Made by a program: the position numbers and the translations under genes. The notes beneath the pieces were generated by a model, which had not been told where the DNA came from, did no database searches, and saw only the letters and a program-made list of their open reading frames with translations. This document shows positions 56,407 through 64,000 of a DNA stretch of 64,000 nt, in pieces. The stretch is taken from positions 62,001 through 126,000 of the forward strand of contig CAVXJN010000001.1 in assembly GCA_963762165.1 (NCBI GenBank). Direction: 5' to 3'. The DNA comes from CAVXJN01 sp963762165 (GTDB lineage Bacteria > Pseudomonadota > Gammaproteobacteria > JASBUN01). Positions within the stretch are counted from its first letter, which is position 1. Every line of letters begins with the position of its first letter.

Positions 56407-56673
56407 ATGAGCGGACCTTCCGTTACCATCGAACAACTGCGGGCCATGATCGGCGTGCAGGTATCCCACGAGGGTACGCGCTGTGAGATCGTCGAAGTGT
56501 TGGACGACGGTCCGGTGCTCATTCTGGTCAGCGTCGACGGCGACACCATTCAGGCCGACCAGTTCGGCAGTCCCAGCCGCCGCGTACCCACCACGCATAC
56601 TGTGCCGGTCCTGGGAAGCGACGGCGTATCCCTGCACCCGGCATTCGTTGCGCTGAACTTACTGGATCACTGA
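56407..56673 (+). CDS. Small conserved hypothetical protein
   Basis: 88 residues from ATG 56407, with GGAG nine bases before. Mixed beta/alpha pattern (VTIEQLRAMIGVQVSHEGTRCEIVEVL, then LILVSVDGDTIQADQFGSP). It lies convergent to kdsB, overlapping its stop by seven bases. No family recognised; it could be a small beta-barrel protein. Confidence 0.6.
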   Translation: MSGPSVTIEQLRAMIGVQVSHEGTRCEIVEVLDDGPVLILVSVDGDTIQADQFGSPSRRVPTTHTVPVLGSDGVSLHPAFVALNLLDH

Positions 56674-57476
56674 CCTTTTGCGGCGCGCTCCTGCAACAGT
56701 ACGGAAACGCGCCGCAGGTCATCTTCCGTATCGACGCCGTGCCCCGGCGGGCTTTCGATCAGCCGCACATGGATCCGCACGCCGTGCACCAGCGCGCGCA
56801 GTTGCTCCAGGGATTCGGCCCGCTCTGCATATACAGGATCGAGCTGGCTGTATTGGGCGAGAAAACCGGCGCGATATGCATACAAACCCACATGCCGAAA
56901 GTGCTGCGATCCGGCCGGCAGCGCAGTGCTGTCCTTGGCGAACGCGTCCCGTTCCCAGGGAATCGGGGCGCGGCTGAAATACATTGCGAACCCGTCCGCG
57001 GCGCGAACCACTTTCACCACATGGGAATCGAACAACTCTTCGGCGTTCTGAATAGGCGTGCACAAGGTCGCGATCGATGCACTCGAATGTGACTCCAGAT
57101 CGGCTGCCAACGCACGCAGCAACTGCGGTGTAACCAATGGCTCGTCACCCTGCAGATTGACCACAATGGTTTGTTCGGACCACCCGAACCGCAGAGCGAC
57201 CTCGGCCAGTCGATCGGTGCCGCTCGGGTGTGAACTGGAAGTCATGCACACTTGCGCGCCGAAACCCTCCGCGGCAGCACGGATGCGCTCGTCGTCGGTG
57301 GCGATGACCACTTGTTCGGCGCCGCTTTCCAGGGCGCGTTCGTGGACATGCTGCAACAGCGGTTTGCCCGCTAGTTCCCGCAGTGGCTTACCCGGCAGCC
57401 GGCTGGCGCCGTAACGGGCCGGGATTGCAACCTTGAATACGGGCGCGGCGCTGTCCCCGGTGACCGAACTCGTCAC
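56667..57476 (-). CDS. kdsB: 3-deoxy-manno-octulosonate cytidylyltransferase
   Basis: 269 residues. Activates Kdo with CTP for lipopolysaccharide. Nucleotide-binding start FKVAIPARYGASRLPGKPL, then NLQGDEPLV with the metal site, HVGLYAYRAGFL, and GVDTEDDLRRV at the end. GTG start overlaps the stop of trm112 by one base. Confidence 0.96.
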   Translation of the reverse strand: MTSSVTGDSAAPVFKVAIPARYGASRLPGKPLRELAGKPLLQHVHERALESGAEQVVIATDDERIRAAAEGFGAQVCMTSSSHPSGTDRLAEVALRFGWSEQTIVVNLQGDEPLVTPQLLRALAADLESHSSASIATLCTPIQNAEELFDSHVVKVVRAADGFAMYFSRAPIPWERDAFAKDSTALPAGSQHFRHVGLYAYRAGFLAQYSQLDPVYAERAESLEQLRALVHGVRIHVRLIESPPGHGVDTEDDLRRVSVLLQERAAKGQ

Positions 57477-57658
57477 TACTCAACTTCTTCGTCGGGAGCC
57501 AGTTCGCGCGCTTCGTCTTCCAGCATCACGGGTATGTCGTCGCGGATCGGATAGGCCAGTCGATCTGCTTTGCAGACCAATTCCTGCTCCGTTTTTCGGA
57601 ACACCAATGGCCCTTTGCAGATCGGGCAGGCAAGAATGTCCAGCAGTTTTGTATCCAT
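57476..57658 (-). CDS. Trm112-family zinc-binding protein (YcaR-like)
   Basis: 60 residues: MDTKLLDILACPICKGPLVF with CPIC, LVCKADRLAYPIRDDIPVML. Only three of the usual four cysteines are present (two in CPIC, one in LVC), as in many bacterial members. Between lpxK and kdsB as in E. coli (ycaR). Confidence 0.93.
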   Translation of the reverse strand: MDTKLLDILACPICKGPLVFRKTEQELVCKADRLAYPIRDDIPVMLEDEARELAPDEEVE

Positions 57659-57665
57659 GTCGCGC

Positions 57666-58700
57666 CTATTTCGGTTCTGAATGATCGGGTTCCAAACGGT
57701 GGCAGGCTGCGGCCCTGGGTTCACTGCCGCGCCGAGCCGCGAGCCGTTCCAGTATGCGCGCCGCCAAGCGGGAGTCGAGCACCGCCCTGACCGGCACCTG
57801 CCAATGATAACTTGCCGCAAGAGCTTTGCATTTTACGCCATCCTTCTCGGTCATGAGCACTGGCAACTGATCTCCGAAGTCGAGATCCCGAGCGCTGAAA
57901 GCGTGATGATCGGGAAACGGATGCTCGATCAACTGCAGCCCGCAGCGCCGCAGATGGGAAAAAAACCGTGGCGGATAACCGATGCCGGCAACGGCGTGCA
58001 CCGGTCCATCGCAGAACGCCTGCAGCGGCTTGGCACGTCCCGATCCATCCAGCGCCACGGCCTGTTCGCCCTCCAAGCGCATGACATACTCCAGCCGCGC
58101 ACCCGGGCCATTGCTGACGACGAAATCCACTTGATCGAGGCGCCGCGCACGTTCCCGCAACGGTCCCGCGGGCAGGCATCGCCCGTTGCCGAAGCGACGG
58201 CTGCCGTCGACCACCGCGATCTCGAGGTCGCGCTCGAGCGCAAAATGCTGCAAGCCGTCGTCGGCGACGATCACGTCGCAGGTTCCGGCTTGAATCAGCG
58301 CCCGTGCTGCCGCGACGCGGTCCGGTCCCACGCTCATGGGACATTCGCAGCGCCGCGCCAACAGTACCGGTTCATCTCCCACCTGCGCCGGATCGCTCTC
58401 GGCAGCGACCGCTTGCGGCCAATGATCAGCCTTGCCACCGTAGCCTCGGCTGACAATCCCCGGCTTCCAGCCGGCAGTTCGCAACACATCGACCAACCAC
58501 GCCACCATCGGCGTTTTGCCGGTACCGCCGACACTGATATTGCCGACCACGATCACGGGTACGTCCACCTTGGTGGTCGGCAACAGTCCGGCGCCGTAGG
58601 CCCGGCGACGTAAATCGGTAATCGCGCAATACAACCAGCCCAGCGGGGCCAGCAGCAGGGAAACCAAGTTACGTGAATACCAATACCGTTCCAGCGACAT
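57666..58700 (-). CDS. lpxK: Tetraacyldisaccharide 4'-kinase
   Basis: 344 residues; adds the 4'-phosphate of lipid A. N-terminal amphipathic/hydrophobic segment (LLLAPLGWLYCAI) anchors it to the inner face of the inner membrane. Walker A is VGNISVGGTGKTPMVAWL, catalytic aspartates in VIVADDGLQHF. It lies directly downstream of msbA, which flips the product. Confidence 0.95.
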   Translation of the reverse strand: MSLERYWYSRNLVSLLLAPLGWLYCAITDLRRRAYGAGLLPTTKVDVPVIVVGNISVGGTGKTPMVAWLVDVLRTAGWKPGIVSRGYGGKADHWPQAVAAESDPAQVGDEPVLLARRCECPMSVGPDRVAAARALIQAGTCDVIVADDGLQHFALERDLEIAVVDGSRRFGNGRCLPAGPLRERARRLDQVDFVVSNGPGARLEYVMRLEGEQAVALDGSGRAKPLQAFCDGPVHAVAGIGYPPRFFSHLRRCGLQLIEHPFPDHHAFSARDLDFGDQLPVLMTEKDGVKCKALAASYHWQVPVRAVLDSRLAARILERLAARRGSEPRAAACHRLEPDHSEPK

Positions 58701-58718
58701 GTTGGGGACGATTGCGAC

Positions 58719-60497
58719 TCAAGTCGCTGCGCTCGCCCGCTGCGGTAGATCCGCGAATTGCATACGGTGCAGCGCTGCGTATTGGCCGCCCGCCGCCAGC
58801 AGTTCGGCGTGGGTACCACTTTCGATGATTCGGCCCTTGTCCAAGACGAGGACGCGATCGGCCCGCTCGACGGTCGAAAGCCGATGGGCGATGACCAACG
58901 TGGTTCGGTCGTGCATCAATCGCTGCAGACCTGCTTGCACGTGCTGTTCGGACTCCGAATCAAGGGCCGATGTAGCCTCGTCCAATATGAGAATCGGGGC
59001 ATCTTTGAGAATCGCCCGCGCAATCGCCAACCGCTGGCGCTGCCCACCCGATAGCAGGACACCGTTTTCGCCGACCATAGTATCGAGTCCCTGCGGCAAT
59101 TCGCGAATGAATTGCATCGCGTGGGCGGTCTCGGCGGCGGCTTCGATATCTGCGCGCGTGCAGCGCTCGAGACTACCGTAGGCGATGTTGCGGGCCACCG
59201 TGTCGTTGAACAACGTCACGTGCTGGCTGACGAGTGCGATTTGACTGCGCAAGTCGAGCAGTTTTATGTCGCGGACGTCGATGTCGTCGACGAGGATACT
59301 GCCGCCGCTGGGTTCGTAGAAGCGCGGAAGCAGATTGACCGCCGTCGATTTGCCGCTGCCCGAGCGTCCCACCAACGCCACGGTCTGACCGGGTTCCACG
59401 CGGAATGTAATACCCTGCAACACGGCTTCATGTTCGGCGCGGTAGGAAAAAACCACATCCTTGAACTCGACGCGGCCGTCGGCCCGCTGCAGGCGGCGGG
59501 TGCCATGATCGACTTCCGTCGGCGCATCGAGCAGCGAAAACACGCTTTCTGCAGCCGCGATACCCCGCTGCAGTGCGGCATTTACGGTCGTCAGGCGTTT
59601 CAGCGGCGGCAACAACAGCATCATCGCGGCGAGAAAGGATGCAAAACTTCCCGCGGTGCGAATCTCGCTCATCGACGACTGGGTCGCCAGAAACACAATC
59701 CCCGCCAGCGCGCTGGCCGCCAGAAACTGAATGAACGGCACGCTCGCAGCGCTGGTGGCAGTGAGCTTGAGCTGCTGGCGCAGGTTGTTGGTGTTCACTT
59801 TTTCGAAGTGGGCGGCCTCGTATTCCTCGCCACCGAACGTCTTCACGACCCGGTGTCCTTCGATGGCCTCCTGCGTTACATGGGTCACATCTCCCATGGA
59901 GTCCTGGATACGGCCGCTGACTTTGCGAAAACGCTTGCTGACCCGGACCACGACAATGACGATAAAAGGACCGCACAACAGAAACGCCAGCGACAACACG
60001 CCGCTGCGGTAGAACATCAAGGCCAGGAGAAATATGGCGCTCAAGCTATCGCGTACGACAATGGTGACAGCGTTGGTTGCCGCTTGAGACACCTGCTCGA
60101 CGTTGTAGGTCAACTTCGAAATGAGCTGCCCGGAGGCGCTGTTGTCGTAAAATGTCGCTGGCAACCGCAGCAGGTGATCGAACAATTGGCGGCGCAACTT
60201 GTAGATCACCATGCGTGCCACCCAGGCCATGCCGTAGGTGGCGCCGAAGCCTGCGATACCGCGCAGCAGAAACAAACCGACCAGTGCCAGCGGGATCCAA
60301 TGCACGTAAGCCGGATCCTTGGCGACGAAACTCTCGTCGAGCAGTGGTTTCATCAACGCGGCAAAGCTTGCCTCAGTAGCGGCGAACACCGCCATGGCAA
60401 CCACTGAAATCGCAAACACCGGCCAGTGCGGTACTGCATAGGCAAGCAAGCGTTTATAGGTCTGGACGCCGCTGGAGGCCTCGGGGCCTGAACTCAT
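58719..60497 (-). CDS. msbA: Lipid A export ABC transporter MsbA
   Basis: 592 residues; half-transporter that flips lipid A-core. Six membrane helices (first VFAISVVAMAVFAATEASFAAL), Walker A GRSGSGKSTAV, signature LSGGQRQRLAIARA, Walker B ILILDEATSALD. It overlaps the exbD stop by four bases, so it is cotranscribed with the exbBD-lpxK block. Confidence 0.95.
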   Translation of the reverse strand: MSSGPEASSGVQTYKRLLAYAVPHWPVFAISVVAMAVFAATEASFAALMKPLLDESFVAKDPAYVHWIPLALVGLFLLRGIAGFGATYGMAWVARMVIYKLRRQLFDHLLRLPATFYDNSASGQLISKLTYNVEQVSQAATNAVTIVVRDSLSAIFLLALMFYRSGVLSLAFLLCGPFIVIVVVRVSKRFRKVSGRIQDSMGDVTHVTQEAIEGHRVVKTFGGEEYEAAHFEKVNTNNLRQQLKLTATSAASVPFIQFLAASALAGIVFLATQSSMSEIRTAGSFASFLAAMMLLLPPLKRLTTVNAALQRGIAAAESVFSLLDAPTEVDHGTRRLQRADGRVEFKDVVFSYRAEHEAVLQGITFRVEPGQTVALVGRSGSGKSTAVNLLPRFYEPSGGSILVDDIDVRDIKLLDLRSQIALVSQHVTLFNDTVARNIAYGSLERCTRADIEAAAETAHAMQFIRELPQGLDTMVGENGVLLSGGQRQRLAIARAILKDAPILILDEATSALDSESEQHVQAGLQRLMHDRTTLVIAHRLSTVERADRVLVLDKGRIIESGTHAELLAAGGQYAALHRMQFADLPQRASAAT

Positions 60498-60922
60498 TGC
60501 TGATCCTTCGACTCGGTATGGACAGTGGCGATCGACAAGCGCTTGAATCCAAGCTGACCGGCAGCGTCCATGGCTGTGACCACCGCCTGATGGGGCGTTT
60601 TACCATCGGCGCGAATCACGAGTGGCTGTTGGCGATTGTCGCCGGCCGCGTCCGCCAGGGCCTGCTTGACCGTGTTCAACTTGCGGTTGAGCAGTTCCTT
60701 ATCGCCGATGAAAAACCGTCCCTCGGCGTCGATGACGAGTTCCAGCGGTTTCTCCGTATGGGTCACCGGTTCCGCTGATGCCTCGGGAAGCTCCACCGCC
60801 AGTTCGGAGTCGTGCTTGAAGGTGGTCGACACCATGAAGAAGATCAGCAGCAGGAATACGACGTCGATCAGCGGCGTCAGATTGATATCAGGATCCTCGG
60901 CCCGCTGGCGGCGCAGATTCAT
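60494..60922 (-). CDS. exbD: ExbD/TolR-family biopolymer transport protein
   Basis: 142 residues with the single N-terminal membrane helix and its essential aspartate: DPDINLTPLIDVVFLLLIFFMV. A short periplasmic domain follows. With ExbB it forms a proton-driven motor for outer membrane work. Confidence 0.93.
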   Translation of the reverse strand: MNLRRQRAEDPDINLTPLIDVVFLLLIFFMVSTTFKHDSELAVELPEASAEPVTHTEKPLELVIDAEGRFFIGDKELLNRKLNTVKQALADAAGDNRQQPLVIRADGKTPHQAVVTAMDAAGQLGFKRLSIATVHTESKDQQ

Positions 60923-61554
60923 TCCTGGTCTTCCTTGATGCTGTCGGTGGGACGCCTGCCGTGCATGACCTCGATCAGCTTCACCGCTTCCTGCTCCATG
61001 TACACCACGAGTTCATCGACGCGGCCGCGAAAATAGCGGTAGAACATCAATGACGGAATGGCCACCGACAATCCTGCAGCCGTGGTAATCAATGCCTGCG
61101 AGATTCCCCCGGCGAGATTGGAAACGTTGCCTGCGCCGTGAATGGTCAGGTTGGTGAATACTGCGATCATGCCGATTACCGTCCCCAGCAACCCCAGCAG
61201 CGGCGAAATCGCGGCAATGGTGCCAAGGGTGTTCAGGTAACGCTCCAATTCGTGCACGACATGGCGGCCGGTTTCCTCAACGGTCTCACGCATCACTTCG
61301 CGATCCTTGTCCCGCGTCGCGATACCGGCCGCCAGCACGCGGCCCAAGGGTGAACCATCGCGAATGCTCTTGATCTTTTCTGAATCGAGCTGATTATTAC
61401 GTTCCAAATGCCAGACCTGCGCCACCAGATGTTTCGGTATGACGCGGCGCTTTTGCAGCGCCCAAAGTCGCTCCAAGACGATGCCCAACGCAATCACCGA
61501 TGCGGCTACGATCGGCACCATCAGCCAGCCACCGGATTTGATTATTTCCCACAC
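60919..61554 (-). CDS. exbB: ExbB/MotA-TolQ-family proton channel protein
   Basis: 211 residues, three membrane helices: GGWLMVPIVAASVIALGIVLERL, TLGTIAAISPLLGLLGTVIGMIAVF (the GLLGTV motif) and GISQALITTAAGLSVAIPSLMFY. Start overlaps exbD by four bases. The unlinked energiser pair next to msbA is a common arrangement. Confidence 0.93.
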   Translation of the reverse strand: MWEIIKSGGWLMVPIVAASVIALGIVLERLWALQKRRVIPKHLVAQVWHLERNNQLDSEKIKSIRDGSPLGRVLAAGIATRDKDREVMRETVEETGRHVVHELERYLNTLGTIAAISPLLGLLGTVIGMIAVFTNLTIHGAGNVSNLAGGISQALITTAAGLSVAIPSLMFYRYFRGRVDELVVYMEQEAVKLIEVMHGRRPTDSIKEDQE

Positions 61555-61726
61555 GTGTGCGCGTCCCTCTCCTGATTGCTGTGCCGGCGGTCGCCGGGCA
61601 TTGGCAAATGCGCCTTTGCAATTCCGGTAGAATTGCGGATTCTCGGCGTATTACATCGATTTAGCGGCCAATCATACTTGATCCGCCGGCGCTTTCGAAC
61701 CTGGCGCCGAAATTTCCCCGCGACGC

Positions 61727-64000
61727 TCAGCGCCGGTTCCAGTAGTGGCCTCGGCGACGGCGACGGCAACGGGGCGCGGGGGCCCGCCTGGCCCCGAACC
61801 GGAGTTGGATGGCGCCACACTGGGCGCTGGACAGGGTTTCGGCGCCCAACTCCCGGTATCGCTGTACTACATCCGGTCGCGGGAATCCGAATCGGTTGTG
61901 GTAACCGCTTGCGAACAGCACCCAGCGCGGGCGCACCGCGGCCACGAACGCCGGCGACGATGAACCGGCGCTTCCGTGATGGGGGGCGATCAGCACATCC
62001 GCCTGCAAATCCGGCTCGGCCTGCAACAGGGCCCGCTCCCCTGCGCGCTGCAAGTCGCCCGTGAGCAGCAACTCGCGTCCCCCAGCGCGAACACGCAATA
62101 CACAGGAACGATCGTTGCCGGTGGCAGTGCTGGCAGCCGACGGCTGCAGTATCTCGAAATGCACCTGGTCCCACTGCCAACGGCGCCCCGCCAAACAGGG
62201 CCGCTGACCGCGTTCGGGCTCCGGTTCGCCCGCCAACACCACATCGATATCGAGGTTGGCACGCAAGGCGTCGAAACCGCCCGTGTGATCGCGGTCGCCG
62301 TGGCTCAACACCACGGTATCGATGTGCGATACGCCCGTATAGCGCAAAAACGGCAATACGACCGCACTGCCCGCGTCGAACCCCGGCCCGAACTTGGGAC
62401 CAGTATCGTAAATCAACGCGTGCCGGTGCGTGCGAATCACGGCCGCCAGGCCCTGGCCTACGTCCAGAAGCGTGAACTCGACCTCGCCCTCCGGGGGGGC
62501 CGTGTCCGCTGGGTTCCACAGCGGCAGCAACAACAGCAGCGCTACCGGGCGCCCCGGAAAACCGCGCGGCGCCAATAGCCATACAACGCTCAACATTGCC
62601 CAGGGAAGCCACAGCAAAGACGGGTTGACCATGGCAGAAGCGAACGGCAACTCCGCCATTGAGGTCAGTAGCGTCCACGCAGCCGCCAGGGACACACATG
62701 CCAACTTGAGCGACAACCCGGCCAGCGCGGGAGCCACCCCGAGCAGCAGCACCCCGCCCAGGACCAGTGGCACCGCCACCAAGCCAACCCAAGGCACTGC
62801 CAGCACGTTGGCGCCAGGACCGATGACGGACAGACTGCCGAACACCACCAGCGTCAACGGCAACAAACCCAGCGCTACCACCCATTGCGCGCGGCCCCAT
62901 CGCCACCAAAGGCCAACCCTGCCGAGCCGGCACCCCATGCCGTAGAGCAGCATCGCCACCGCCGAAAACGACAACCAGAAACCCGCGCCGAGCACCGCCA
63001 AAGGGTCCAATATCAACACTGCCAGGAGTGCCAGGAACCAGGCATGGCTAGGCGTTCGCTGGCGCTGGCCGAATAGTGCCGCAAGTCCGATCGCCAGCAT
63101 CAGCAGCGCCCGTTGTGTGGGTATGGAGAAGCCGGCTAACGCCGCGTACACCACGGCGAAGATCAGGGCGACTACCGCCGCGGCGCGCTGGGCCGGCACA
63201 TGGCCGCACAGATAGGCCGAACGCTTCCAGCCCCACAAACCCAGAATCCAGCCAAAACCGCCCACCAAACCAATATGCAGGCCGGAAATCGCCACCAGGT
63301 GGCTAGTGCCGGTAGCGCGCAACACGCGCCATTGCTCGGCGCCGATGCGCGCGCGTTCTCCCAGTGCCAGCGCCAACACCAAAGCCGCCTCCGGCCGCTC
63401 AGGCAGGTGGGCGTCGAGCGCGTCGTAGAGTTTCTGCCGGCCGCGCTGCAACAGCGCCGCGGGATCTCCCGCCTGACCGAGCCGCACCGCTTCCTCGCCA
63501 TGCCGCACGTAACCGCTGGCGCCAACCCGCTGCTGCAGTAACCAGCGCTCGTAATCGAAGCCGCCCGGGTTGAAGAAACCGTTGCGGTCCTTGAGCCGCA
63601 GATGCAACCGCCAGCGCTCTCCGGCGGCCAGCGGCGGTGCGCCGCTGTACCAGCCCGCCCGGGCACGTATCGGCAGTCGCACCGACGCACAGCCTCGCAA
63701 CTGCTCGATACGGAACTGAAATCGGGTTTGCCGGCCAATGCGGTGGGGAATGGAAAGCACGGTGCCGGTTGCCACCACATCCTTTCCCACACAGGCCGTA
63801 GGCCAGTCGTGGGAAAGCAACCAATGGGCTTGCAGCAATGCCCACAGGAATCCCGCAGCGAAAGCCGCCGGCAAGCGCGCCGGTCGCCAGCGCAGTGCAA
63901 CCAATGCCGGCAGAAGCAGGTATGTCCAGAGCGGCGTCGGCAGGCTTGAAAATAACTGCAGGCCCAGGACCCCGCCGAGAAACGCGATCGTCCCTGAACG
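61727..64000 (-). CDS. comEC: ComEC/Rec2-family DNA uptake protein, 5' end beyond the window
   Basis: Open to the right edge: the frame extends from the TTG at 63904 without stop to 64000, reading a typical hydrophobic N-terminus (IAFLGGVLGLQLFSSLPTPLW). More than 757 residues visible. DUF4131 and competence membrane domain (LVLALALGERARIGAEQWRVLRATGTSHLVAISGLHIGLV in pieces) then a metallo-beta-lactamase-like C-terminus with HGDRDHTGGFDAL. It imports DNA through the inner membrane during transformation. In E. coli the orthologue (ycaI) also lies next to msbA. The gene is otherwise intact, in contrast to the frameshifted stretch at 46-55 kb. Confidence 0.93.
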   Translation of the reverse strand, partial: RSGTIAFLGGVLGLQLFSSLPTPLWTYLLLPALVALRWRPARLPAAFAAGFLWALLQAHWLLSHDWPTACVGKDVVATGTVLSIPHRIGRQTRFQFRIEQLRGCASVRLPIRARAGWYSGAPPLAAGERWRLHLRLKDRNGFFNPGGFDYERWLLQQRVGASGYVRHGEEAVRLGQAGDPAALLQRGRQKLYDALDAHLPERPEAALVLALALGERARIGAEQWRVLRATGTSHLVAISGLHIGLVGGFGWILGLWGWKRSAYLCGHVPAQRAAAVVALIFAVVYAALAGFSIPTQRALLMLAIGLAALFGQRQRTPSHAWFLALLAVLILDPLAVLGAGFWLSFSAVAMLLYGMGCRLGRVGLWWRWGRAQWVVALGLLPLTLVVFGSLSVIGPGANVLAVPWVGLVAVPLVLGGVLLLGVAPALAGLSLKLACVSLAAAWTLLTSMAELPFASAMVNPSLLWLPWAMLSVVWLLAPRGFPGRPVALLLLLPLWNPADTAPPEGEVEFTLLDVGQGLAAVIRTHRHALIYDTGPKFGPGFDAGSAVVLPFLRYTGVSHIDTVVLSHGDRDHTGGFDALRANLDIDVVLAGEPEPERGQRPCLAGRRWQWDQVHFEILQPSAASTATGNDRSCVLRVRAGGRELLLTGDLQRAGERALLQAEPDLQADVLIAPHHGSAGSSSPAFVAAVRPRWVLFASGYHNRFGFPRPDVVQRYRELGAETLSSAQCGAIQLRFGARRAPAPRCRRRRRGHYWNRR

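Overview
The window is GC-rich chromosomal DNA that reads like a gammaproteobacterium. The gene orders yceD-rpmF-plsX-fabHDG-acpP-fabF-pabC-mltG-tmk-holB-pilZ-tatD, rluC/rne divergent, and comEC-exbBD-msbA-lpxK-trm112-kdsB are typical of that class. A diffusible-signal-factor pair (rpfC/rpfF, convergent) recalls Xanthomonadales and relatives, but I cannot name a genus. I see no rRNA, tRNA, IS element or CRISPR array.

Layout. 0-5.5 kb: end of a lactate-oxidation operon (lutC), then a TRAP dicarboxylate-type transporter (dctP, a TM2-domain/dctQ fusion, dctM) and a tartronate-semialdehyde-reductase-like dehydrogenase, preceded by two perfect palindromes. 5.5-11.7 kb: membrane protein, Sel1-repeat protein, alpha/beta hydrolase, an SOS-controlled imuA-imuB pair with a near-perfect LexA box, DUF488 and PepSY proteins. 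11.9-14.8 kb: feoAB iron uptake and a PAP2 protein. 14.9-23.2 kb: a complete RND efflux system (TolC-like protein, adaptor with a long low-complexity insert, pump) with its own two-component regulators and a PmrA/QseB-like direct repeat in front of the efflux genes. 23.3-27.9 kb: accessory stretch (methyltransferase, VIT-family transporter, sulfotransferase, small membrane protein, flavodoxin-like protein) with long gaps. 27.9-33.6 kb: DSF quorum-sensing module, rpfC and rpfF plus an apparently undescribed stand-alone tandem pseudo-receiver that resembles the C-terminal half of RpfC but lacks the phosphorylation residues, and a class V aminotransferase. 33.9-45.9 kb: thioesterase and the fatty-acid/cell-envelope/replication operon, headed by a strong promoter that appears to make a leaderless yceD message. 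46-49.4 kb: a two-subunit pyruvate carboxylase (biotin carboxylase plus carboxyltransferase/biotin carrier) lying between yceD and maf. 49.4-55.7 kb: maf, sppA, HAD phosphatase, rluC, and rne with a roughly 340-nt leader. 55.8-64 kb: tyrosine phosphatase and the kdsB-trm112-lpxK-msbA-exbD-exbB-comEC envelope group; comEC runs off the right edge.

A striking property of this sequence is that many otherwise well conserved genes (RND pump, rpfC, pseudo-receiver, aminotransferase, fabF, pyruvate carboxylase subunits, sppA, rluC, rne) are broken by single-base indels. Most of them can be repaired by removing one base of a CG dinucleotide, and the repaired lengths come out as whole codons. Since fabF and rne are normally important housekeeping genes, I read these as probable sequence errors and annotate the full-length genes across the breaks.
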